A stretch of DNA of 63,649 nucleotides, taken from the NCBI RefSeq assembly GCF_009914725.1, contig NZ_JAAAWJ010000002.1, positions 1-63,649 on the forward strand. The letters run 5' to 3'. Positions 44,145 to 52,602 of this stretch are shown here, piece after piece. Source of the stretch: Methanogenium sp. MK-MG. GTDB lineage: Archaea > Halobacteriota > Methanomicrobia > Methanomicrobiales > Methanomicrobiaceae. A program made the position numbers and the translations under genes. Numbering within the stretch: position 1 is the first letter of the stretch; each line of letters starts with the position of its first letter. The notes under the pieces were generated by a model. It was not told the DNA's origin. It did not search any database and saw only the letters and a program-made list of their open reading frames with translations.

Positions 44145-45257
44145 ATGGAAGGAATCGCCATCGCACTGGCAGCATGTGTGGGAGTGGCACTCATCTGCCG
44201 GCGGTATGCCGTTCCGCCCATCCCGTTCTATATCATCACCGGCCTGCTCCTGGGGACTGCGGGCCTTGGCATTGTAGAGACGTCTGATGTTTCTGAATGG
44301 ATTGCCCATATGGGCCTGTTGTTTCTCCTCTTTACAATGGGCCTTCATCTCCACCCGGGTGAAGTGGCAAAACGGCGTGGCTCATTTCTCATCGCCGGGA
44401 TTATTGATCTCTGTGTCAACTTCGCCGCCGGATTTGCGGTGGCATTCTGCATCGGACTGCCCCTTTATGATGCAGTGGTGCTCGCCGGAGCATTTTATAT
44501 TTCAAGTTCAGCCATCGCGCTCTCATCACTGATTGACAACCGGAAACTTGGGTTTCGTGAATCTGATACGGTGATCTGGCTGATGGTCTTTGAGGATATT
44601 ATGCTTGTGGCACTGCTGATCCTGTTTACGGCACAGGAGGTCTCACCGTTCCGCATCATTGGGATTATCCTTTGTGTGGCGATAGCAGCCTTTGCCTGTG
44701 TGTGGAAATTCCAGGGACGCCTCCGGCAGTTCTTTGCACGGGAAGACGAACTCCCGATACTTGCCGTGTTTCTGGCTGTTGTAGTGGCAGTCGCGGTCTC
44801 AGAAGTGACAGGTGTCCCTGACAGCCTGTTTGTCATCATTCTCGGTTCAGCCGTCTCCCTTGCAGCAGCTGACCGTGCCGAAGCGGTTGCCCGTCCGTTC
44901 AGGGAGGTATTTCTCGTCATATTTTTCGTATTTTTCGGGATATCTGTCAGTTTTTCCGGTGTACCCTCTCTTCTCATCCTCGCGTCAGTGATCGTTCTTG
45001 CAATTATCACCAAACTCGTCTCAGCTCTGGTCATAGGTAAGGCCGTTCATGGAAGAGTTCTCTCCGGAATTGATATATGGACAGATACCGCATCCCGTGG
45101 TGAATTTTCGATCCTTCTGGCACTGTTATACGGGTCCCCTGCTGTTGTCCCGGTCGTTGCTGCAATGGTTGTTGTAACGTCGTGCTTTGGTTCATTTACG
45201 GGTAAATTCAGCATACATATCCGGCGGTGGTGTGGACGCATCATCGCAGGGAAATAA
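44145..45257 (+). CDS. KhtU-like monovalent cation/proton antiporter (CPA2 family)
   Basis: 370-residue membrane protein with about 11-12 helices. It shows the CPA2 features GLLLGTAGLGI (helix 2-3 region), LLFTMGLHLHPGEV, and the acidic FEDIMLVALLIL thought to take part in ion transport. It lacks the C-terminal TrkA-N domain because the regulator is a separate gene immediately upstream, the KhtTU arrangement for K+/H+ exchange. A TnpB element is inserted just after its stop codon. Confidence 0.9.
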   Translation: MEGIAIALAACVGVALICRRYAVPPIPFYIITGLLLGTAGLGIVETSDVSEWIAHMGLLFLLFTMGLHLHPGEVAKRRGSFLIAGIIDLCVNFAAGFAVAFCIGLPLYDAVVLAGAFYISSSAIALSSLIDNRKLGFRESDTVIWLMVFEDIMLVALLILFTAQEVSPFRIIGIILCVAIAAFACVWKFQGRLRQFFAREDELPILAVFLAVVVAVAVSEVTGVPDSLFVIILGSAVSLAAADRAEAVARPFREVFLVIFFVFFGISVSFSGVPSLLILASVIVLAIITKLVSALVIGKAVHGRVLSGIDIWTDTASRGEFSILLALLYGSPAVVPVVAAMVVVTSCFGSFTGKFSIHIRRWCGRIIAGK

Positions 45258-45396
45258 TGTCAGTTCACTGCAACCAAATTTATTTATAAATAAAGCGTAA
45301 ATCCCCTTGGTCTTTAGCCAAGGGGATGTAAGCGTGGTCATTTTAGGTCTATACTATCACAACACCTATATTATATTAAATCATGAATGGGTGTGC

Positions 45397-46509
45397 ATGT
45401 TGAAAGCCTGCAGGTATCGAATGTATCCCAACAAAGAACAAAAAAAATTGTTCTTTCAACATTTCGGAGCTTGTAGGTTTGTTTACAATTGGGCTTTGGA
45501 AAATAAGATTAGGGCATATGAATCGGAAAATAAACCCGTATCGAGATTTACTCTGAACAAAATGCTTCCTGATTTAAAGTCAGAACATGTCTGGTTAAAA
45601 AATATCAATTCTCAGTCTTTACAGGGTGCTACATTAAATCTCGAAAATGCGTTCACCCGTTTCTTCAGAGAGAAAAACGGTTTTCCAACATTCAAATCGC
45701 GGAAACATCCGGTACAATCATTCTCCGTCCCACAGGGATATGCTGTAAATTTTGAAACCCATAAGATTCGGTTGCCTAAAATCGGGTGGGTTAAAACGAA
45801 ACTGCACCGGGGATATGAGGGTGTGGGTAAAACCACAACAGTGTCGTTAACTCCAACTGGTCAGTTTTACATTAGTATTCTGGTGGACGATGGGTTGGAA
45901 CAACCAGAGGCGCAACAGTTTGATGAAAACACGACCATTGGTATTGATGTCGGCATCAAAGATTTTGCAGTTTTGTCCAATGGGGAAAAAATTGATAATC
46001 CGAGGCATCTGAAAGCATATCTTCTGCGAATGAAGGTATTACAAAGACGGTTAAGCAGAAAGCAAAAAGGTTCCAATAACAGAAATAAAGCAAAAAAAGC
46101 AGTGGCGAAACTTCACGAAAAGATCCACAACCAAAGAAATGATTTCCAGCATAAACTTTCTTTTAGATTAGTATGCGAGAACCAGGCAATTGCGCTGGAA
46201 ACACTGAATGTTGCGGGGATGTTAAAAAATCACAAATTAGCACAGCATATTGCTGATGCATCGTGGAGTTCGTTTGTTACTCAATTAAAGTATAAAGCAC
46301 AGCGACAGGGAAAAACCATCCTGCGCATCGGTCAGTTTGAACCTTCTACCAGAATATGCAGTAATTGTGGTTACTACAATAGGGGATTAACACTGGCTGA
46401 CAGAGATTGGGTATGTCCTGATTGTGGTTCAACCCATGATAGGGACATTAATGCTGCAATTAATATCAGGAAATTCGCACTTGATAAACAAAATCTAATT
46501 GGAATTTGA
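45397..46509 (+). CDS. tnpB: RNA-guided endonuclease TnpB
   Basis: 370 residues from ATG 45397 (MLKACRYRMYPNKEQ); upstream in-frame codons belong to the left end. The OrfB N-terminal helix-turn-helix region is followed by a RuvC-like nuclease with all three acidic residues: D in IGIDVGIKDFAV, E in AIALETLNV, D in HDRDINAAINI. The zinc finger CSNCGYYN ... CPDCGS is intact. Family members use an RNA from the element's right end to cut DNA next to a short motif, which keeps the element in place after copying. Nothing indicates decay, so it is probably active. Confidence 0.95.
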   Translation: MLKACRYRMYPNKEQKKLFFQHFGACRFVYNWALENKIRAYESENKPVSRFTLNKMLPDLKSEHVWLKNINSQSLQGATLNLENAFTRFFREKNGFPTFKSRKHPVQSFSVPQGYAVNFETHKIRLPKIGWVKTKLHRGYEGVGKTTTVSLTPTGQFYISILVDDGLEQPEAQQFDENTTIGIDVGIKDFAVLSNGEKIDNPRHLKAYLLRMKVLQRRLSRKQKGSNNRNKAKKAVAKLHEKIHNQRNDFQHKLSFRLVCENQAIALETLNVAGMLKNHKLAQHIADASWSSFVTQLKYKAQRQGKTILRIGQFEPSTRICSNCGYYNRGLTLADRDWVCPDCGSTHDRDINAAINIRKFALDKQNLIGI

Positions 46510-46615
46510 TAGGAAATTAACACCTTCGGAACGAGGGGTTGGGCCTGTGGACTCACGGACATAAGTCCGGGGAATGAAGCAGGAAGCCTCTGGGTCTTTA
46601 GCCCAGAGGTAGTTC
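46440..46615 (+). ncRNA. Candidate TnpB guide (omega/re) RNA scaffold at the right end
   Basis: By analogy with studied TnpB systems, the scaffold spans the 3' end of tnpB and the right-end region, ending in the hairpin 46587-46609. The untranslated part (46510-46615) contains further pairings, such as CCTGTGGACTCACGG and AAGTCCGG near 46545-46570. The guide would be the 15-20 bases right after the element end, beginning about ATGTTTGTCG. Boundaries are inferred. Confidence 0.5.
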
Positions 46616-46667
46616 ACATGTTTGTCGAAGAATATCTCGTATCCAGTCTTTGATGTGATGTGATGCA

Positions 46668-47300
46668 ATGAAACAACAGTCAGTGGTATATCTTAACAGC
46701 CGCAAACCCGCTGATTTTGAGAAACAAAAGAATGATATTGAAAATTTCTGTAAATACCGGTTTGATATCGACCGAATTTTTTATGATAATCAGTATCCTG
46801 CTATTCCTGCCTCAAATCGCATGAAATTTATTGAAATGCTGGATTATTGTGAAGACAATGGGATCTCCAATATTATATTCCATGATCTGGCTGTCACGCT
46901 AAAAATGCCTGATACATTCATCAGTGACCTCTCTATGATCCTGAAAAGCGGGTATATCCCATACTGGGCCCAGGGTGATTTTATTTCAGGCGGGTATGAT
47001 TCCGATGAACGGCGGGAAGCGGTTATTGCCTTTTCCCGTTATCTGGATCAGTTTTCAGCCTGGCATTCAAAGGGAAAACAGGGGAAAAAAAGCATTACTG
47101 TCTCCAGCCGCCGGCCGGGACGTCCGCAGGCCCTGGATGAGAAGGGGGTGTCCGACCTTCTGGCAGCACGGCGGTCAGGAAAGACAATTGGTGAAGTGTG
47201 CCGTATCTTCAGTGTTTCCCGAAGCACAGTGAGCAAAATTCTTCGTAATTATCCCGAACTGAAAGGTAAATGGAAGGGGCCTGTTTCACCGGGAAAATAA
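46668..47300 (+). CDS. Serine-recombinase-like protein with C-terminal HTH, catalytic motif degenerate
   Basis: 210 residues. The N-terminal ~140 follow the resolvase fold: VVYLNSRKPADFEKQ where an active enzyme has Y-x-R-x-S-x-x-x-Q, then SNRMKFIEMLDYCEDNGISN and IIFHDLAVTL matching the R-x-x-L...E-x-D region. The catalytic arginine and serine of the first motif appear replaced (N and R). The C-terminal HTH_7-like domain (LLAARRSGKTIGEVCRIFSV, then SRSTVSKIL) is well preserved. It may bind DNA without recombining it. It lies about 50 bases after the TnpB element but has HTH last, unlike IS607 TnpA, so I do not treat it as part of that element. Confidence 0.65.
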   Translation: MKQQSVVYLNSRKPADFEKQKNDIENFCKYRFDIDRIFYDNQYPAIPASNRMKFIEMLDYCEDNGISNIIFHDLAVTLKMPDTFISDLSMILKSGYIPYWAQGDFISGGYDSDERREAVIAFSRYLDQFSAWHSKGKQGKKSITVSSRRPGRPQALDEKGVSDLLAARRSGKTIGEVCRIFSVSRSTVSKILRNYPELKGKWKGPVSPGK

Positions 47301-47427
47301 ATCAGAATATTTTCAAAACAGATGGTGGATTCCCACGCGATGATCCGGACCTGCTCTGATATTGCTTTCCGTGCTGCCCGTTTCTCTCACATATCATTCA
47401 GTATGCTGCACTGGTGAAAAAAAGGTT

Positions 47428-48006
47428 TTAGAATGTTATCCGCTGGAGTGCCTGGAGTGCCATCTGGCGGTAGGTTTCCGGGTCGTTTGCATAGAACTCA
47501 TGTGCCTTTTTGCTGTCTTCAGTCTGGTCGAAGGCATCAGCACGGTCAAGCGTCTGGCCCGCTGTTTCGTCCACCCATTTCCGGTAGGTATCCTCATCAA
47601 TTTCTGCAACTGATTCTGCCCGGATTGATACAAAGGTTGCGCCATCAGGGGTGTCACGTACCTGTGCTTTTCCAACGACTGCTACCCATGCACTCTCATC
47701 AATACGTGAAATCTGCTGCTTTGCCTCAGGCTGGTACATGCCGGCACTGACAAAGAATATCCCGGTCGGATCCTGCACCCGCACAGAATAAAACGTATTC
47801 TCTTCTCCTTTCAGTTCTTTTCGTGTCACCTGGCCACAGAAGAAGAGGCGGTTACAGCGTATTCCGCTGGGGAGCATGACATACACCGGGCTCTTCTCGT
47901 CTTCTCCGTCTTTGAAGGTGAGACGAACTTCCCGCACTTCTGCTGCGAATGCTCTCCGGGCGGGTTCACGTATGTAGCGGCGCTGGCTCTCTTTTGGTGT
48001 GTTCAT
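47428..48006 (-). CDS. RPA-associated OB-fold protein (RPA family, COG3390-type)
   Basis: 192 residues. An OB-fold-like core (about 50-130; RLFFCGQVTRKELKGEEN, YSVRVQDPTGIFFVSAG, WVAVVGKAQVRDT) is followed by an acidic helical tail. It overlaps the RPA gene upstream by 4 bases, the conserved pairing of archaeal RPA with its small partner, which helps bind single-stranded DNA during replication and repair. Confidence 0.85.
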   Translation of the reverse strand: MNTPKESQRRYIREPARRAFAAEVREVRLTFKDGEDEKSPVYVMLPSGIRCNRLFFCGQVTRKELKGEENTFYSVRVQDPTGIFFVSAGMYQPEAKQQISRIDESAWVAVVGKAQVRDTPDGATFVSIRAESVAEIDEDTYRKWVDETAGQTLDRADAFDQTEDSKKAHEFYANDPETYRQMALQALQRITF

Positions 48007-49967
48007 GAGAGATCACCTCCTTTCAGGCCTTCGGCCCGGTTTATCAGCATCGCGTGTTCTCCCTGGTCATAAGTAATAAGGTTCACAGAATCAGCATCAC
48101 GGACAATAATGGTGCCATCAATGTCCAGACCATTGCAGGTGATGTATCTTCCCATCAGGCGGTCGTGGAACTGCATAAAGACATCATCCGGTCCGAGCGG
48201 TGAGACCTCTGCAATTTCAATTGCCTTTTCAAGGGTGAGGCCGGTTGCTTTCTCGACAGCATCCCGTTGCATGATGACGTTCTTTGCAGTGATGCCATCA
48301 TCGATGACACCGGTTATCCTGAGATCATACCGGAACTCCTGCTGCATTTCATGCACCGGGCAGAAATTCTGGCGGGAAAGGGCCCGGTTGCAGCCTTCCG
48401 CCCTGCAGCGTTTTATCAGGCCGGATCCTGCGCTCATATGGATAACAACGCCGGATATTGTCTCGTCGCGTCCGTCACTTCCGATATCAATATCCGCTCC
48501 TTCCTCTTCAAAGATGGTCGCCCCGGAGAGATTGAGGGAATATCGTTCGTTGTACTCATCAACGCCTGCATAATAGATGCTATAGACCTTATCCTCTTCA
48601 AGTGAGGTTTCCTGTGTCTCTTCGTCACGGTTCTTCCAGACAACAAATTTCATCCGGCCGGTTTCATCACCGACAAGGCCTGTCTGGAACATCCGATCAG
48701 AACGCACTTCCCAGTTGTCAAGCATCTTCACCCGGACACAGGCAACACCCGGGGCGAGGTCTGCAATGGTGGTGATGACCGGCATTAAAGAGCGGTCTTC
48801 AGTAATGGAGGAAATCACTGTGCCGGATTGAATATTCATGCTTGGTGCACCACGGTATTCATCGATGGTTGCCTTCTCAATCCTGTACCATTTGTGTTCT
48901 TCAAGTGGTTCTGCCCCGGCTTTTTCCCAGACAACAAACTCCATTGCACCGCTTCCGTCTGCAATGATGCCTTTCTGTGCAATTGCAGGGCTGGGTGATG
49001 GCTGAAGGGCGACAATCTTTCCTTCCACTGTCACCCAGTCATTCGGCTTTGCGGATGCGATTTCGCTGACTTCATCCGGATTGCCTGAAACGGTTTTCAG
49101 TGTCGCCCCCATCTCATCTGCTGCTGGTGAAACTGTTGTTCCTGTATCAGAAATCGTGGTTATTTTCGTACCCGAATGGAATTTCAGGTTTAGTTTTTCC
49201 TTATATATGTCCGCAACAGCAGATTCGATCCTGTACCAGTTCCCTTCTTCGAGAGGGGAAAGCTCTGCTTTACTCCATATGACAAATTCAATGGCATCTG
49301 TTGCATCTGCAATGATCCCCCGCTGTGAAATTGCGGGACTCCCACCTTCTGACACCTTTGTCACCTTTCCTTCAATGGTCGTCCATTCATCGGGTTTCAG
49401 TGATGCGATGGTTTTCAGTTTGGGTGTATCTTTGGATGTCCCTGCCATTTTTTCTGCAATCTGGTGCCAGTCCTGGCTGACAATCCTGCTCATCCCCGGA
49501 ACCGGGACAACATTTGTGCCGGAGTGCAGTTTGATGCTGAGTTTTTCTTTGTATTCATCCGCAACACAGGATTCTATCCTGTACCATGCATTCTCTTCGA
49601 GAGGTGTGAGCTGCGCTTTATCCCAGATAACGAATTCTACTGCACCGGTTTCATCTGCAATGATTCCCCGCTGTGCGATTGCAGGGTTTCCTCCGGCGGC
49701 AATCATGACCACTTTTCCTTCAATGGTGGCCCAGTCATTTGGCTGAAGCTCTGCGATCTGCTTTTTATCTTCTGCGTCACGCTGTACCGGGATCTGCTGT
49801 TCGCGCATCACCTCATTTGTCACCTGACGTTCGGCATCTTCTGCCGTGAGGAAAAATTCATTGATGAGGAGACGAAGTTTTGCCTCAATCTTTTCCGTAT
49901 CCTGCGTTCCTCCCCGTTCTTCAATTGTTCTGGAGATTCTTTCTGCTGTTTCGGTTATCTTATCCAT
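48003..49967 (-). CDS. Replication protein A, large multi-OB-fold subunit
   Basis: Single-stranded-DNA-binding protein of 654 residues. Four successive OB folds share a pattern: NDWATIEGKVV, then GIIADETGAVEFVIW and WYRIES, repeated near 70-155, 180-265, 295-380 and 395-490. The C-terminal part has a zinc-finger-like C-x4-C-x8-C-x2-H (CRAEGCNRALSRQNFCPVHE) and a fifth OB-like region. Copies 1-3 are very alike, suggesting internal duplication. GGAGATG lies 4-10 bases before its ATG. It is co-transcribed with the RPA-associated gene. Confidence 0.9.
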   Translation of the reverse strand: MDKITETAERISRTIEERGGTQDTEKIEAKLRLLINEFFLTAEDAERQVTNEVMREQQIPVQRDAEDKKQIAELQPNDWATIEGKVVMIAAGGNPAIAQRGIIADETGAVEFVIWDKAQLTPLEENAWYRIESCVADEYKEKLSIKLHSGTNVVPVPGMSRIVSQDWHQIAEKMAGTSKDTPKLKTIASLKPDEWTTIEGKVTKVSEGGSPAISQRGIIADATDAIEFVIWSKAELSPLEEGNWYRIESAVADIYKEKLNLKFHSGTKITTISDTGTTVSPAADEMGATLKTVSGNPDEVSEIASAKPNDWVTVEGKIVALQPSPSPAIAQKGIIADGSGAMEFVVWEKAGAEPLEEHKWYRIEKATIDEYRGAPSMNIQSGTVISSITEDRSLMPVITTIADLAPGVACVRVKMLDNWEVRSDRMFQTGLVGDETGRMKFVVWKNRDEETQETSLEEDKVYSIYYAGVDEYNERYSLNLSGATIFEEEGADIDIGSDGRDETISGVVIHMSAGSGLIKRCRAEGCNRALSRQNFCPVHEMQQEFRYDLRITGVIDDGITAKNVIMQRDAVEKATGLTLEKAIEIAEVSPLGPDDVFMQFHDRLMGRYITCNGLDIDGTIIVRDADSVNLITYDQGEHAMLINRAEGLKGGDLS

Positions 49968-50131
49968 TATACATCTCCGTGGTTTTTTTCTGATTATTTA
50001 GTGTTCATCATGCGATACATAATACCTGATTGGTTTGGTATCTGTATCCGTGACTGGTCATTAATACCTGTCCATGCGGAGCGAAAGTAATGCCGGTGTC
50101 AGGGACTGAGATATATCAATAAATACTCTGG

Positions 50132-50341
50132 ATGTCAAACAAGCAGGCCATGGCTGTTACCGCAGATAGCACTATAGCAGAGATATTAAAAGAGAAGCCG
50201 GAAGCAGTGGATGTCCTTTTCAGATTTGGGATGGGATGTATCGGCTGTGCTCTTGCAAACGGGGAGTCTCTGAGGCAGGCAGCACTTGGTCATGGGATTC
50301 CCCTGGATGAGCTTCTTGAAGCTCTGGGCATGGAAGAATAA
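50132..50341 (+). CDS. DUF1858 disulfide/redox domain protein
   Basis: 69 residues, nearly all one DUF1858 domain: ADSTIAEILKEKPEAVDVLF, GMGCIGCALANGESLRQAA, then a helical end. The CIGC pair is the redox-active or cluster-binding feature of the family, often fused to or beside hybrid-cluster and ScdA/DsrE-like proteins. A TATA-like ATATATCAATAAATA lies 10-25 bases upstream. It is convergent with the CbiZ gene. Partner unknown. Confidence 0.85.
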   Translation: MSNKQAMAVTADSTIAEILKEKPEAVDVLFRFGMGCIGCALANGESLRQAALGHGIPLDELLEALGMEE

Positions 50342-50348
50342 AGATATA

Positions 50349-51254
50349 TTATTCGTTATTCTTTTCTTTTTTCAGTACATTTTTGAGTTCTTCGAGGGAT
50401 GCCTCGGGGTGCCGGGTCAGGTAGTCTGCAACGGTGGGGGTATGGACAAGTATGCACCCTTCACATGACCATATCCGTCCTCCATTTTCGCGTTCCAGCC
50501 ATTTCCCCTGTGATTCATCACCACAAGGGTAGAGAGGGCAGTAGCAGAAATCACAGCGCTGGCCTTCGCAGGACGGATGGCAGGGATAATACGGGCATCC
50601 GTCGGGATTCCATCGTGACCAGCAATCGCCGCCGATGGAACTGTGGATATAGAATGCTGGTTTTCTCTGGAACTGCATCTCGCTGACAGTCCATGTCTCG
50701 GGGAGGCCATATGCGATTGTCCCGGACACAAGTGCCTGTGCCCGTGCCAGACGTTCATGAACATCCGGGGATTCTTTCGTTTCTTCGCAACAGATGAGAA
50801 CAGAATCTGTTTCAGGTTCGGCGGCAGGGTATCCGGCCGAGATGAATGCCTGGTGTATTGCCTCTTCAGCGGTCGCCAGAAGTGTTCTGAGGCCCGACTC
50901 GGGGACTGGTTCACGGCAGCAGACAATGATGGTAACCGGATCGGGACGCTCTCCCGGCTGATCCGGCCGTGCAAGAATAAATACCATGATGCCATCGAAC
51001 GCAAAGATGCAGAGCCGGTCTATGGTGACGGGGACCGGCAGACTGACTGCGTCAGCAACATATCCGCTTTTCCTGAGGAGACTCCCAATAACAAAGTCAG
51101 TATCCTCTTTTGTATTGGTCCGGGGCAGATGGGTGGCGATGATTGTTGATATGTGGGTGATTCTGCCATCTCTGTCAGTATCCTGTGTGCCCGACATGAC
51201 TGCAGTGAATGCACCGCGGATAAAAAGTGCTCTGTCTCTGAGAAAATACCGCAT
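50349..51254 (-). CDS. cbiZ: Adenosylcobinamide amidohydrolase CbiZ fused to a cysteine-rich domain
   Basis: 301 residues from ATG 51254. The N-terminal ~185 residues fit CbiZ (YFLRDRALFIRGAFTAVMSG, HISTIIATHLPRTNTKEDTDF, IDRLCIFAFDGIMVFILARP), which opens adenosylcobinamide to cobyric acid in cobamide salvage. The C-terminal ~90 residues are the cysteine-rich small domain (CPYYPCH, CDFCYCPLYPCGD, IWSCEGCILVHTPTVADY), also associated with B12 enzymes. The fused form makes sense for methanogens, which need corrinoids for Mtr. A longer frame to 51380 lacks family similarity. Confidence 0.78.
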   Translation of the reverse strand: MRYFLRDRALFIRGAFTAVMSGTQDTDRDGRITHISTIIATHLPRTNTKEDTDFVIGSLLRKSGYVADAVSLPVPVTIDRLCIFAFDGIMVFILARPDQPGERPDPVTIIVCCREPVPESGLRTLLATAEEAIHQAFISAGYPAAEPETDSVLICCEETKESPDVHERLARAQALVSGTIAYGLPETWTVSEMQFQRKPAFYIHSSIGGDCWSRWNPDGCPYYPCHPSCEGQRCDFCYCPLYPCGDESQGKWLERENGGRIWSCEGCILVHTPTVADYLTRHPEASLEELKNVLKKEKNNE

Positions 51255-51322
51255 ATCTGAGTATATATTGTATCCGATATGGAAAAACAATGCGAATTGA
51301 AAAAAGATATTTGTCGGAAATA

Positions 51323-51685
51323 TCAGGCAACAGTGTAGCGGGAGCGGTCTTTGAGTTCCTGCTGTTTGCCCTGGTTCCATCCGGATACATCTGCAAGGTA
51401 GCCTGTCACACGGGAAACCTGGGATACATCATGACTGCCGCATTCCGGGCAGACGGGCTTGCCGCATAGGGGACAGTATTCGATAGTCTCAGTGATATTG
51501 TGACTACAGTGACAGTGGTCGAGCGGGCACATGATTTCAAGTTCTGTCTCACCGCAGCAGGGGCACGGATGTTCATCGACAACGTGGTGGCAGGTGTGGC
51601 ATTTGTACCTGCGCTCTTCAACCGGAATATCTTCAAGAGTGGGGTATTTTTTTTTAAGGCTGAGTTGTTCTGGTGTCCAGTTCAT
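51323..51685 (-). CDS. Stand-alone NrdD-type zinc and glycyl-radical domain protein
   Basis: 120 residues. C-rich N-terminal half (CHTCHHVVDEHPCPCC, MCPLDHCHC), then the C-terminal signature of anaerobic ribonucleotide reductase: CPLCGKPVCPECGS zinc site followed by VTGYLADVSGWN and GKQQELKDRSRY. In NrdD the RVTGYL glycine carries the radical. The ~500-residue catalytic barrel is absent here. Short proteins of this type are seen in methanogens and are annotated as anaerobic ribonucleoside-triphosphate reductase. It may complement a separate large subunit. The start at 51685 gives MNWTPEQLSLKKKYP. Confidence 0.75.
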   Translation of the reverse strand: MNWTPEQLSLKKKYPTLEDIPVEERRYKCHTCHHVVDEHPCPCCGETELEIMCPLDHCHCSHNITETIEYCPLCGKPVCPECGSHDVSQVSRVTGYLADVSGWNQGKQQELKDRSRYTVA

Positions 51686-51966
51686 GGAAATATTTTCAGC
51701 GACCGGACAGATAAAATGATTGGTATAGCCATCCGGAAAATCTCTGATTTGCATGGCAATATGGCAATGCGCTCTTTTCCCGGCATTTATGCGCTCTATT
51801 CCGGTTTGTGCCGCGATGTGCAGTGAAGGCAGAAATGGTCCATTTAATTCTTCCGGGATGCGGGACGGTGGGAGAAAAAAGTGGCATAAAAATGAATGTG
51901 CCTCAGGTGACTCATAGGGTTCATCACCTGCGGGCCGCGGTGGCCTGCATCAGAATCGGTCACTCA

Positions 51967-52602
51967 TCATCGGCGGAACGCGGCATAGGCACGTGCTGCC
52001 TCTGCCGGATCTGCTGCGGTGTAGATGGCTCTCCCCACGATCATGCCGTCAATCAGCGGGGCAATAACCGCCGGGTCGCCGCCCTGTGCGCCGACACCAG
52101 GGGAGAGAATCTTTTTATCCCCAATGATTGTGCGCAGGGCCTGCACACGTTCGGGGCGGGTGGCAGGTGCAATGATGCCGTGGGCACCGGCATCGACGGC
52201 CATCTGTGCCAGGAGTTCGGCATTCTTCCCGCTCAGAAATTCAAGGGCGCCGGGATGGCTCATCTCGGTGACGACATAGCATTCCCCTCCGGCGTCGTCC
52301 GCTGTCTCCACACAGGCGGCGACAGAGTCACTCCCGCAGAATCCCTGGCAGATGATCGCAGAGAATCCGGCTGCAAAGACCTGTTCTGCAATGAGCCGGT
52401 TGGTGTTCGGAATATCAGCCACCTTGAAGTCGGCGATGAGAGGGATGCCGAATTCGCTTAGGGGCCCTGCAATATCAAGCCCTGCTGCAAGCACCAGCGG
52501 GTAGCCAATCTTGATGGCATCCAGGTGGGGGGCAGCGGCCTCTGCCACGCTGAGCGCCTCACTACGGCTGAGGACATCCAGGGCGAGAATCAGTTCAGGC
52601 AT
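51967..52602 (-). CDS. pyrF: Orotidine 5'-phosphate decarboxylase
   Basis: Last step of UMP synthesis. The 211-residue TIM barrel begins [14 protein letters not shown] and carries the catalytic DxKxxD in [21 protein letters not shown] and [11 protein letters not shown] supply the phosphate-binding loops. I used the ATG at 52602, which overlaps the end of the deoxyhypusine synthase gene by 8 bases; the frame to 52629 adds nine residues without similarity. Confidence 0.95.
   Translation of the reverse strand: MPELILALDVLSRSEALSVAEAAAPHLDAIKIGYPLVLAAGLDIAGPLSEFGIPLIADFKVADIPNTNRLIAEQVFAAGFSAIICQGFCGSDSVAACVETADDAGGECYVVTEMSHPGALEFLSGKNAELLAQMAVDAGAHGIIAPATRPERVQALRTIIGDKKILSPGVGAQGGDPAVIAPLIDGMIVGRAIYTAADPAEAARAYAAFRR

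Larger units (their letters stand above)
45295..46615 (+). mobile_element. TnpB-only IS200/IS605-group (IS1341-type) element
   Basis: One tnpB gene flanked by matched subterminal hairpins. Left: ATCCCCTTGG (45301-45310), loop TCTTTAG, CCAAGGGGAT (45318-45327). Right: CCTCTGGG (46587-46594), loop TCTTTAG, CCCAGAGG (46602-46609), followed by TAGTTCAC. The loops are identical while the stems differ, as in elements whose ends are recognised as folded single strands. No tnpA (Y1 transposase) is present, so movement needs a helper elsewhere. The exact ends are estimates. The AT content differs from the antiporter genes next to it. The palindrome TTTATTTATAAATAAA (45279-45294) borders the left end. 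Confidence 0.85.

Noticed and set aside
46668-47300. IS607-type TnpA partner for the TnpB gene
   Set aside because: IS607 TnpA has its HTH first and lies upstream of tnpB; here HTH is last, the active-site motif is degenerate, and the gene lies outside the right-end hairpin.
51808-52461. 217-residue plus-strand frame over pyrF
   Set aside because: Antisense to pyrF and the intergenic region; no recognisable domain.
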